A stretch of DNA of 64,000 nt, taken from NCBI RefSeq assembly GCF_001547525.1, contig NZ_CM003769.1, positions 868,001-932,000 of the forward strand. Reading direction: 5' to 3'. A program made the position numbers and the translations under genes. Source of the DNA: Burkholderia anthina. GTDB taxonomy: Bacteria > Pseudomonadota > Gammaproteobacteria > Burkholderiales > Burkholderiaceae. The notes below the pieces were generated by a model, which was not told where the DNA came from, searched no databases, and saw only the letters and a list, made by a program, of their open reading frames with translations. Below are positions 57,354 through 64,000 of the stretch, in pieces (position 1 is the first letter of the stretch; every line of letters starts with the position of its first letter).

Positions 57354-57785
57354 TTATGAAAATACCGAGATCAGTCGTTGGAGCAAAGGCATTTGGGCCG
57401 TCAACCGGTCCATCCTGGAAGGCGGCATGGCGATGAAGCGCAAGGGCGACGACTTCGATTGGTCGTAGTAGAAAATCGTGTCGTCGCCGTACTCCAGTTC
57501 CCGAGGAGCTGCATCGTTGATCGTGCGCACCGCGAAATACCTCTCCGCCAGCACATTCCCTGCCGACCCTATCACCCGGAGACGAATTTCGTCGCCGTCG
57601 CCAAGAGAGCGAGGTGCCCCACACAGCTCGATTTTGTATTGCTCGCCACCGAACTCTTTCGTTCCCCCGTTAAAAGCTTGAGTATAGTTTTCGCAACCCC
57701 CATATGATTCGCGCAACATAAGAGACGGAATCGCCAAGACCAAAACGGCCGAGATCGCGATTAGATTTTTTCTGGTGACCTGCAT
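57354..57785 (-). CDS. Unidentified exported protein in inserted segment
   Basis: A 143-residue protein with an N-terminal signal peptide or anchor (LIAISAVLVLAIPSLMLR), two Cys residues (GCENYTQAF, KIELCGAP) that could form a disulphide, and a beta-rich body (DEIRLRVIGSAGNVLAERYF). No family recognised. The coding sequence is less GC-rich than its neighbours, and the gene lies between two near-identical copies of the sdhB 3' end, so it was probably acquired. Confidence 0.65.
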   Translation of the reverse strand: MQVTRKNLIAISAVLVLAIPSLMLRESYGGCENYTQAFNGGTKEFGGEQYKIELCGAPRSLGDGDEIRLRVIGSAGNVLAERYFAVRTINDAAPRELEYGDDTIFYYDQSKSSPLRFIAMPPSRMDRLTAQMPLLQRLISVFS

Positions 57786-57837
57786 ATTTCGCCCAGACTT
57801 AATTATGGCAACGGGAATATATCAGGCTGTTTCGCTG

Positions 57838-57867
57838 CCGGACGATGCTGGTCAGACGGACGGTGTA
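57838..57867 (+). repeat. Direct repeat, copy 2 (second sdhB 3' end)
   Basis: CCGGACGATGCTGGTCAGAC followed by GGACGGTGTA. It still encodes RTMLVRRTV and then a TAG stop, in step with an sdhB C-terminus. The two copies bracket a segment of about 540 bp with the exported-protein gene. Confidence 0.8.
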
Positions 57868-57911
57868 GGGTCGCGCGTTCGGCGGGCGCGCCGCGTACAT
57901 TCCTCCCTTGG

Positions 57912-58934
57912 CTATTTTTCGGCGACCGTGTCCGCATGCGCGGCCGGGCGCCGCGCCGCGGGCCGCTCGACGCCCGGATAGAACTGCCTCGCCCAGCGCT
58001 GAAACACCGGGTACGGTCCGTCACCGGCACCCGGCGTACCGTAGCCCGTGTAGTCGCGATTGTTCCACACCATGATGTCTTCCTTGAACACGGGCACCAG
58101 CCACAGCCGGTGCAGCACGCGGCCGAGCGCGGCGTAGACGAGCCGCTGCAACGGCGCCGGCCATCTCGCCAGCCACGAGAAGCGGAATGCGATGCCGTCG
58201 CGGAAGGTCCAGCGCAGCGGCGCGATCTGCACGCCGCACGCGAAGATCTTCGCTTCGAGGCCGATCGCCTTCATTTCATGGTCGGACGACACGCAGCCGA
58301 GGCCATGAACGCCGATCAGCGTGCTCCATCTGATGTTCTTCCATGCCATGTCCACCTGCATCGAAATGCGCGGCCCGTCGATCACGGGCGCATGCGGTTT
58401 CATGTCCTTCCAGCGATGCAGCGCGCCGAAATGTTCGAGGTCGTAGCCGTTTTCCGGCAGGTTCTGCATCACGCCGCGCAGCGTGAATGCCTGGCCGACC
58501 GGCGCCGAGAAGCCGGTCATGTCCACTTCGGGCAACTCCCACGTCGGCGCCAGTCCGTCGGCGTTCTGCCATACGAACACGAAGCCGTTCCATTCGCGAA
58601 CGTGCCATGTGCGAAGCACCAGTTCCTGGCTACCCTTCATGCAGCGGGCCGTGGTGCGCCGGCCGTCGGGGCCGTACGCGTAGTGATGGAACGGACAGAC
58701 GATCTGCTCGCCGTCGACGGTGCCCCCGTGGCCGAGATGCGCGCCCTGATGCGGGCAATATGCGTCGACCGCACACGCGACGCCCGAGGCCGTCCGGTAC
58801 AGCACGACATCGCGTCCCATGAAAGGCGTCGTGAGCACGGCCCCGCGCTTCAGCTCGCGGCTGAAACACAGCGCGAACCATCCGTCCGGATAGGGCAGCG
58901 GGGCGGCTTCGTCGACGGGGCTGGCTGCATTCAT
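57912..58934 (-). CDS. Rieske non-heme iron oxygenase, copy 2
   Basis: A 340-residue oxygenase. The Rieske [2Fe-2S] site is CPHQGAHLGHGG...CPFHH (about 61-85); the mononuclear iron site is ENGYDLEHFGALH (about 165-178), giving two His ligands plus an Asp further on. It resembles the KshA/DAF36-like branch that hydroxylates or desaturates isoprenoid or steroid-like substrates. A reductase partner is not encoded nearby. The start at 58934 has AGGAG 8 nt upstream; ATGs at 58955 or 58964 are alternatives, the last overlapping the preceding stop. It is the last gene of the terpene operon. Confidence 0.85.
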   Translation of the reverse strand: MNAASPVDEAAPLPYPDGWFALCFSRELKRGAVLTTPFMGRDVVLYRTASGVACAVDAYCPHQGAHLGHGGTVDGEQIVCPFHHYAYGPDGRRTTARCMKGSQELVLRTWHVREWNGFVFVWQNADGLAPTWELPEVDMTGFSAPVGQAFTLRGVMQNLPENGYDLEHFGALHRWKDMKPHAPVIDGPRISMQVDMAWKNIRWSTLIGVHGLGCVSSDHEMKAIGLEAKIFACGVQIAPLRWTFRDGIAFRFSWLARWPAPLQRLVYAALGRVLHRLWLVPVFKEDIMVWNNRDYTGYGTPGAGDGPYPVFQRWARQFYPGVERPAARRPAAHADTVAEK

Positions 58935-58960
58935 CGCGCGCTCCTGCGTCGGCATGGCGT

Positions 58961-60025
58961 TCATCGCGCGAATGCCCGGTCGGCGTGGGCGACGGCCGCC
59001 GGCACGGCGTCGTGTTGCCCGTGTTGCCCGTCGGGCGCGTCGCCGAGGGCTTGCGGATAGAACTGCGCGGCCCAGCGCCGGAACGTCATGATCGGCATCT
59101 CGCCGGCCATCAGCGTCGGGCGCGCGTCGTAGTCGCGGTGATCCCAGATGCGCAGGTCGCGCTTGAATTGCGGCACGAACCACAACCGGTACGCGGCGCT
59201 CACGAGCATCTCGTGCAGCGCGCGGCGCAGCGGCGACGGCCACGCCGACGCGCGTTCGACGCGCAGCGCGACGAATTCGCGGCAGGTCCAGCGATCGGGT
59301 TCGATCTGCGTCGGGAACAGCACGACGCGCGCGTGCAGCCCGAGGTCCGGCAGTTCCATGCGCGCGGCCATGCAGCCCAGGCCGTGCATCGTGATGTCCA
59401 GCAGCAACCGTTGCCCGAGCAGCACGAGCGTCGAGCGCATCGTCATCCGGTGGCCGTCGGCTTGCGGCGGCTCCAGCACGGGATTCGACCACCCGTGCAC
59501 CGGGCTGAAATGATTGACGTCGACGCCGTTCTCGGCCGGATTCTGCAGGCTGCCGTTCAGCGTGTGGCACTGGCCGCGCGGCCGCGAATAGCCCGTGAGG
59601 TCCAACTCGGGCAGCGACCACCGCGGCGCGGCGCCCGCACGGTCCTGCCACGCGAGCACGACGCCGTTCCATTCGCACACGTGGCGCTGCCGCAGCACGG
59701 CGGCGGGCGGCTTGCCGTCGCGCCCGGCCCGCACGCAAGTGCCGTCCGGCGCGAACGCGAGATGATGGAACGGGCACACGATCTCCTCGCCGCGCACGAT
59801 GCCGCCGTGCCCGAGATGGGCGCCGAGGTGCGGGCAATGCGGCGCGACCGCACGAATCAGGCCGGATGCCGTTCGATAGAGCACGACGTCCTCGCCCATG
59901 AAGCGCGTGACGACGAGCGCGCCGGGTTTGACGTCGCGGCTGTACGCCAGCGCGAACCAGCCGTCCGGGTAGCGAGGTCGCGCCGCCGCGGCGGGGTCGG
60001 GCGGGAAATGAATCGATGAATGCAT
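58961..60025 (-). CDS. Rieske non-heme iron oxygenase, copy 1
   Basis: A 354-residue oxygenase, related along its length to the product at 57912 (YPDGWFALAYSRDVKPG against YPDGWFALCFSRELKRG). The Rieske ligands are HCPHLGAHLGHGG...CPFHH, and the iron site is ENGVDVNHFSPVHGW. The pair probably arose by duplication and may act at different positions of the same terpenoid. The start at 60025 has GGAG 8 nt upstream; ATG at 60031 is possible. It is 14 nt after the terpene synthase gene. Confidence 0.85.
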   Translation of the reverse strand: MHSSIHFPPDPAAAARPRYPDGWFALAYSRDVKPGALVVTRFMGEDVVLYRTASGLIRAVAPHCPHLGAHLGHGGIVRGEEIVCPFHHLAFAPDGTCVRAGRDGKPPAAVLRQRHVCEWNGVVLAWQDRAGAAPRWSLPELDLTGYSRPRGQCHTLNGSLQNPAENGVDVNHFSPVHGWSNPVLEPPQADGHRMTMRSTLVLLGQRLLLDITMHGLGCMAARMELPDLGLHARVVLFPTQIEPDRWTCREFVALRVERASAWPSPLRRALHEMLVSAAYRLWFVPQFKRDLRIWDHRDYDARPTLMAGEMPIMTFRRWAAQFYPQALGDAPDGQHGQHDAVPAAVAHADRAFAR

Positions 60026-60039
60026 GCGCATGTCTCCGT

Positions 60040-61134
60040 TCACCAGCGCGAATCGCGACGGTCGCGCACGGCGATTTCGTCGAGTGTCGGGAGCGCCGTC
60101 ATCGCGATTTCGCCCCCTGTGAAGCGCCCGCCACCGAAATCGTCGCCGTGGTAGCGGGTGCTGAACGCGTGAAACTCCGCATTGCCCGCACTCATGTAGC
60201 CGAGCTCCGTCACGTACGCGTGCGCGTCGGCGTCGCCTGCCAGCACGCCGGTGGCTACCGCCTGCTGTGCGTCGATCAGGCGGCGTTCGTTCGCCGTGCA
60301 GAGCGCGGCCAACCGGTCGAGCGCCGCCTGAACGTCCAATTCCTCCACGCGCATCAGGATCCACACGGCGTTGAAGCGCTCGCGTGCGGACCGTTCCTTG
60401 CGAAACGAGAACAGGTCGTTGACGAGGATCACCGAATCGATCGCGGCGTTACGCGCGTCGGCCAGTGCCGCGTATTGCGCGAGGCGCTGCCCCATGTCGA
60501 CGTCGAGCGCATATTCGGTGAGCAGCGTGATCCAGTGTCCGAAGCCCTCGACCCGGCGAAACGCCAGATAATCGGCGAGCGACAGGCGCGCCGCGTCGGT
60601 CGCCGTCGGGGCGGCCTGCGTGCGGATCTGTTCGCGGATGCATTCGACGAGCCGCTGCCGGAACGCCGGACGCGCGTCGAGTACGGTGCGCATCGCGCGC
60701 AGCGTGTCGTACAGCAGTTGCGCGGCAGGCGCATCGGCCGGCGGCGGCGTGCCGTCGACCGCGGCGAGGAAATGAGCGTGCAACGCGTCGAGCCCCGCCT
60801 GATCGCCCGTGCGCGCGAGATGCGTGAAGGCATCGTCCATCAGCGTCGTGACGTTCATCATGCGATGGATCGCGTACACGCGATCGGGCCGCGCGTTCGG
60901 GTAGCACAGGCTGCCGTATGCGGGAATTCGCTGCGCGAGGAAACGGCGAGCCGCCGCCTCGCTGCGATAATGCCGCAGGATGTACGGGTAGTCGTCGATC
61001 GCAAGCTGCTGCTCGATCGCTTGATGCTGAGGGTGCCGGGCGAGCGGCAGCGACAGACGCGGCAGCGGCAGCACCAGCGTGTCCGTCGCGCCCGATGGGG
61101 CGGCCGCGGCGGGCGGCGTTCCGGATGCGTGCAT
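60040..61134 (-). CDS. Class I terpene synthase
   Basis: A 364-residue all-helical synthase. The metal-binding sites are LMDDAFTHL (Asp100-Asp101; the third acidic residue of DDxxD is absent) and the NSE triad NDLFSFRKE (Asn239, Ser243, Glu247); the RY pair near Arg327-Tyr328 (STRYHG) is present. It ionises a prenyl diphosphate and cyclises it. The adjacent methyltransferase suggests a methylated prenyl diphosphate substrate, as in 2-methylisoborneol or sodorifen pathways. The start at 61134 follows GGAGG and is 13 nt after the methyltransferase gene. Confidence 0.85.
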   Translation of the reverse strand: MHASGTPPAAAAPSGATDTLVLPLPRLSLPLARHPQHQAIEQQLAIDDYPYILRHYRSEAAARRFLAQRIPAYGSLCYPNARPDRVYAIHRMMNVTTLMDDAFTHLARTGDQAGLDALHAHFLAAVDGTPPPADAPAAQLLYDTLRAMRTVLDARPAFRQRLVECIREQIRTQAAPTATDAARLSLADYLAFRRVEGFGHWITLLTEYALDVDMGQRLAQYAALADARNAAIDSVILVNDLFSFRKERSARERFNAVWILMRVEELDVQAALDRLAALCTANERRLIDAQQAVATGVLAGDADAHAYVTELGYMSAGNAEFHAFSTRYHGDDFGGGRFTGGEIAMTALPTLDEIAVRDRRDSRW

Positions 61135-61147
61135 GCGGGCCTCCGGG

Positions 61148-62110
61148 TTACGCGTTGGGTTTGACCGCGACGATGCTGTAGGTCGACACCTTGTTCTTGA
61201 TCAGCGCGACGGACCAGTTTTCCGCGAGCACGCGCAACTCTTCCAGCGTGTCCGGCGCGCGGTGCGGAAAATGGCGATCGATGTTGGCCTTGGCATCCAT
61301 CAGCCAGCGCGCGACGTCGATGTTCGACGGCAGCACGCGCATGTCGCGGATCGCGAACCCGGCGTCGATCAGCACCTGCCTGAAATAGTCGGGCGTCTTG
61401 CGATGCTTGCACGCGATCCGGTCGACCTCGTCCGGCGTGTCGGACTGGTATTCGTTCAGATCGACGTTGTACAGATTGTCCGAGATGACGACCGAGCCGC
61501 CGCTGCGCACACGCGCATGCAGCGCGCGCATCGCCTTTTCGTACAGCGCGTTCGGGAAATGCGAGATCACGCCGCGGATGATCACGAGATCGTACGGCGT
61601 CGCGTGATCGGGCAGCCGATCGACGTCCTGCGCGTTGCACTGATACAGGTTGATGCGCCCGGCGAGCCCGTGCTGCGCATGAAAACGTGCGCAGTACTCG
61701 AGCTGTTCGCGACTGACGTTGACGCCGTCGAGGCGCATGCAGCCCGGGAAACGGTCGGCGAGATACTTGAGGATGTAGCCCCAGCCGCAGCCGATGTCGA
61801 GAATGCGCTCGACGCGCGCGGGAACGGGATCGTCGAAGCCGGCGAGGCCAAGCTGGCGTTCGAAGTAGCGAATGCCCGACTCGTCGAGCGAGATCGGCGG
61901 CGTGGAGCGCGGATCGTCGTAGACGCCGAACTGGAACAACAGATATTCGCCGATCGCCTTGCGCCAGTCGTCCGGGCTGCCGGCGTAGGTCGTCTGCACT
62001 TTCCGCTCGTAATCGCTCACCGTGTCGCCATGCAGCACCCGGATCGGCAGGGCGGGCGCCGGATGTGCTGCCCGCATGTCGGCGATCGCCTGTTCGCTGA
62101 CCTGATTCAT
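61148..62110 (-). CDS. SAM-dependent prenyl diphosphate C-methyltransferase candidate
   Basis: A 320-residue class I methyltransferase. Motif I is [19 protein letters not shown] (about 104-122); motif IV is [13 protein letters not shown]; and the central helix holds [18 protein letters not shown]. The layout is like geranyl or farnesyl diphosphate methyltransferases (GPPMT/SodC-like), with an [13 protein letters not shown] insertion near residue 57. In such pathways the enzyme adds a methyl group before cyclisation. The start at 62110 follows GAGG. First in a four-gene operon; the operator-like repeat lies 22 nt upstream. The exact substrate is unknown. Confidence 0.75.
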   Translation of the reverse strand: MNQVSEQAIADMRAAHPAPALPIRVLHGDTVSDYERKVQTTYAGSPDDWRKAIGEYLLFQFGVYDDPRSTPPISLDESGIRYFERQLGLAGFDDPVPARVERILDIGCGWGYILKYLADRFPGCMRLDGVNVSREQLEYCARFHAQHGLAGRINLYQCNAQDVDRLPDHATPYDLVIIRGVISHFPNALYEKAMRALHARVRSGGSVVISDNLYNVDLNEYQSDTPDEVDRIACKHRKTPDYFRQVLIDAGFAIRDMRVLPSNIDVARWLMDAKANIDRHFPHRAPDTLEELRVLAENWSVALIKNKVSTYSIVAVKPNA

Positions 62111-62131
62111 CGGAATCCTCGCGTCGTTTAT

Positions 62132-62153
62132 TTTTTGTCAAACTGGACAAAAA
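62132..62153. promoter_or_regulatory. Operator-like inverted repeat before the terpene operon
   Basis: TTTTTGTC and GACAAAAA form a perfect 8-bp inverted repeat around AAACTG. On the minus strand, TTGTTT and AAATAA with 17 bp between could be -35 and -10 boxes with the repeat in the spacer, so a repressor here would block transcription. No regulator gene is adjacent. Confidence 0.6.
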
Positions 62154-62745
62154 CAATACCCGCCGATCGAGCGGCAGCACACGTCTTCACGAAACGCCGG
62201 AACGAAAAAAGCACGTGCCGATACGTACGATCGTGCGATTGAATAAAACGATGTAATGCTTTCGTTGAAACGTTATGAAGGTGAAAGATCCGTGCGCATT
62301 TATAGAATCCCCGGATAAATGGCGGAAAGGGCGCCGTGACGCGGCATCGCGAGGCAGGCCCGATCATGCGCGGGATGCCTGGCGACGCGGGTTGCACCGG
62401 CTGGCCGGTTCGGCTCCGTATGTGACTCGCATTTTCACGATTCGGATACTGCGATCGTGAACCGGAAACGAAGTGTCTTTGTTATATGAGAGGCGATTCG
62501 ATTTTTCAAGAATCTTCCCGTCTGTTTTAAAAACACGGGAAAACAGGCGCCGATAAAGATATTGAAATCGCGATCGTCAATGACGGTGGGGATCGTTTCG
62601 ATTCGATGAATCGAAAAAGCAGCCGCGCCGCGAACGAATCGCGCACGCGGCTGCCTCGGCCGGACGAGGCCGTGCGGACACACGGCGTCCGGCCCGACTG
62701 AAACGCCGCTCACGCACGGACGGACCGGGCGCGACCCAACTGCGC
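62154..62745. other. AT-rich intergenic region, no gene supported
   Basis: 592 nt between the methyltransferase and HAD genes, with lower GC than the rest of the window. It contains several short dyads, including TTTCGATTC-GAT-GAATCGAAA at 62596-62616, and the long stem described at 62658. No ORF with a binding site or tRNA-like fold was seen. Confidence 0.6.
62658..62694. terminator. Strong GC-rich stem near the HAD gene end
   Basis: GGCCGGAC and GTCCGGCC close a stem, with an inner GCCGTG and CACGGC pair. It is a stable hairpin 52 nt after the HAD stop (minus strand). There is no U run, so termination is only likely. Confidence 0.5.
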
Positions 62746-63420
62746 CTACGGCCGCGCGGCGACCTCGTCCAGATGCCAGAGCAGATCCGCAGGATCGTCG
62801 TACACGCGCAGCGCGCCCGCCCGCTCCAGCTCGTCGCTGCCGTAGCCGCCCGACAGCAGCCCCACGCCGAGCGCGCGGCAGCGGGCGGCGGCGAGCATGT
62901 CCCAGATGCTGTCGCCGACCACCACCGTATGCTCGATCGGCACGTTCAGTTTCGCGGCGGCGGTCAGGAACAGGTCCGGGTCCGGCTTCGCATACTTCAC
63001 CTGATCGCGCGTGACGACGACGTTCTTCGCCGGATCGACGCCGAGCGCCTCGAGATTGATCGCCGCGGTTTCCATTCGCCCGCTGGTCGCGATCGCCCAG
63101 CGAATGCCGGCATTCGACAGCGCGGCCAGCAACTCACGCGCGCCCGGCAGCGGCCGGACCTGCGCGCGCAGCCGCTGGTACGCGGCCGCATGCAGCCGTG
63201 CGAGCCGCTCGACGCGCTCGGCGTCGATGTCGCCGGCCGTCTCGCGCAGCAGCTGATTCAGGAACAGGCCGCCGCTCATCCCGATCTTGCGATGGATGCG
63301 CCACACCGACAGTTCGATGCCTTCGGCATCGAGTGCTTCCTTCCACGCGAGCACGTGCTGATAGACGCTGTCGACGAGCGTGCCGTCGAGATCGAACAGA
63401 AATGACGTTTCAATGCGCAT
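62746..63420 (-). CDS. HAD-superfamily phosphatase (Gph/CbbY-like)
   Basis: A 224-residue haloacid dehalogenase-type hydrolase. Motif I is FLFDLDGTLVDS (nucleophile Asp), motif II IATSGRMETA, motif III Lys in VKYAKPDPDLF and motif IV VVGDSIWDMLAA. The cap is a helical insert after motif I, as in phosphoglycolate phosphatase and beta-phosphoglucomutase relatives. The substrate cannot be read from sequence. The start at 63420 follows AGGAGAG. Divergent from the transporter gene. Confidence 0.88.
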   Translation of the reverse strand: MRIETSFLFDLDGTLVDSVYQHVLAWKEALDAEGIELSVWRIHRKIGMSGGLFLNQLLRETAGDIDAERVERLARLHAAAYQRLRAQVRPLPGARELLAALSNAGIRWAIATSGRMETAAINLEALGVDPAKNVVVTRDQVKYAKPDPDLFLTAAAKLNVPIEHTVVVGDSIWDMLAAARCRALGVGLLSGGYGSDELERAGALRVYDDPADLLWHLDEVAARP

Positions 63421-63556
63421 GTAACTCTCCTGGCCTGATGGTGGTCGGGCAAATCGTCGGTAAAACCCGATTCGTCACATTATCGGCGCGCGGCCGTGTC
63501 ACCGCCATGTCCCGCGCCGCACGCGCCGCGCCCGGCGGCGGCGTGTCGAACAGCGC

Positions 63557-63565
63557 TGGTACAAT
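63557..63565 (+). promoter_or_regulatory. Extended -10 promoter of the sotB-like gene
   Basis: TGGTACAAT fits the TGnTATAAT extended -10 pattern, 58 nt before the start at 63623. No clear -35 hexamer is visible, as expected for an extended -10. Confidence 0.5.
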
Positions 63566-63622
63566 CGCGCCGATGCGCCGGGCGGGCCGCCCGCGCGCGC
63601 CCAACCTTCGTCGAATCCCCGT

Positions 63623-64000
63623 ATGGCAACCCCCGACGCCGTCAGTTCCGAACAATCGTGGTGGGGCGTTCTGGCCCTGGCACTCTCCGCCTTCATCTTC
63701 AATACCACCGAATTCGTGCCCGTCGCGCTGTTGAGCGCGATCGGCGACAGCCTGCAGATGCAGCCGACCGCCGTCGGCCTGATGCTGACGATCTACGCGT
63801 GGGCCGTCGCGGTCGTGTCGCTGCCGCTGACCTTCGTCACGCGGCACGTCGAGCGCCGCAAGCTATTGAGCGTCGCGCTGCTGGTGTTCGTCGGCAGCCA
63901 CGTCGTGACCGGCTTCGCGTGGAATTTCACGGTGCTGATGATCGGCCGGCTCGGCATCGCGTGCGCGCATGCGGTGTTCTGGTCGATTTCGATCCCGCTC
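63623..64000 (+). CDS. sotB: SotB-type sugar efflux MFS transporter (partial)
   Basis: The first 126 residues of a major facilitator protein; the gene continues past the window. The segment [20 protein letters not shown] is close to the start of SotB/YdeA of E. coli, and [20 protein letters not shown], with [10 protein letters not shown] in the cytoplasmic loop 2-3, also fits. It would export arabinose or related sugars with proton uptake. The ATG at 63623 is the first in frame; upstream there is no strong purine-rich site. Confidence 0.88.
   Translation, partial: MATPDAVSSEQSWWGVLALALSAFIFNTTEFVPVALLSAIGDSLQMQPTAVGLMLTIYAWAVAVVSLPLTFVTRHVERRKLLSVALLVFVGSHVVTGFAWNFTVLMIGRLGIACAHAVFWSISIPL

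Overview
The window has the traits of a Burkholderia cepacia complex genome: very high GC, Burkholderia-type small proteins (DUF3008, DUF3175, DUF2795), and a Ku/LigD, GlgE and CPA1-antiporter stress locus. It most resembles a secondary chromosome, because it holds accessory and stress functions and no rRNA, tRNA or core translation genes. The genus is an inference from gene content and composition.

About 1-21,980 and 31,230-57,330 form a stress, storage and repair island. At 9,608 it encodes a complete RpoN (sigma-54). I found 18 elements with the -24/-12 geometry GG-N10-GC, most close to GGCA(C/T)G-N4-TTGC, and nearly all lie 20-150 nt upstream of a start codon. They precede a short-chain dehydrogenase, a UdgX-like uracil-DNA glycosylase operon, a stand-alone receiver protein, a CBS protein, several small proteins, rpoN itself, DUF3175 plus a cation/H+ antiporter, a DJ-1/PfpI protein, a PsiD-like decarboxylase, the seven-gene trehalose/alpha-glucan operon, an MgtC/phospholipase D operon and an orphan sdhB. 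Six elements are arranged as three or more closely spaced divergent pairs. No sigma-54 activator (AAA+ enhancer-binding protein) is encoded in the window, so its controller lies elsewhere.

Region by region: 1-9.2 kb, small stress genes, UdgX/Nramp, PRC and CBS proteins; 9.6-18.0 kb, rpoN, small proteins, KatE catalase, Ku and LigD; 18.0-22.0 kb, antiporter, DUF3175, Gly-rich protein, PfpI, DUF1488; 22.2-31.1 kb, a 2,692-residue two-partner-secreted hemagglutinin/CdiA-like protein with an AT-richer C-terminal module, a two-helix membrane immunity candidate, an IS30 transposase remnant and a displaced fragment of the hemagglutinin gene; 31.2-33.2 kb, small stress genes and a PsiD-like decarboxylase; 33.4-51.4 kb, glgE-treS/mak-glgB-glgX-treZ-malQ-treY, mostly joined by ATGA overlaps; 51.6-57.3 kb, an MgtC/PLD-VTT/endonuclease-like operon and orphan sdhB; 57.3-57.9 kb, a small inserted segment flanked by a duplicated sdhB 3' end; 57.9-62.1 kb, a four-gene operon of methyltransferase, class I terpene synthase and two Rieske oxygenases, which looks like an undescribed methylated-terpenoid pathway; 62.7-64 kb, a HAD phosphatase and the start of a SotB-type sugar efflux transporter.

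Functionally the island suggests a stationary-phase or starvation programme. Trehalose and alpha-glucan are interconverted through TreS, maltokinase, GlgE, GlgB, GlgX, TreZ and TreY. Oxidants are handled by KatE and possibly by ferritin-like and PfpI proteins. DNA is repaired by Ku/LigD and UdgX, and ions and membrane are managed by the antiporter, Nramp, MgtC and phospholipase-type proteins. The hemagglutinin and terpene loci lack sigma-54 elements and look like separate accessory insertions.
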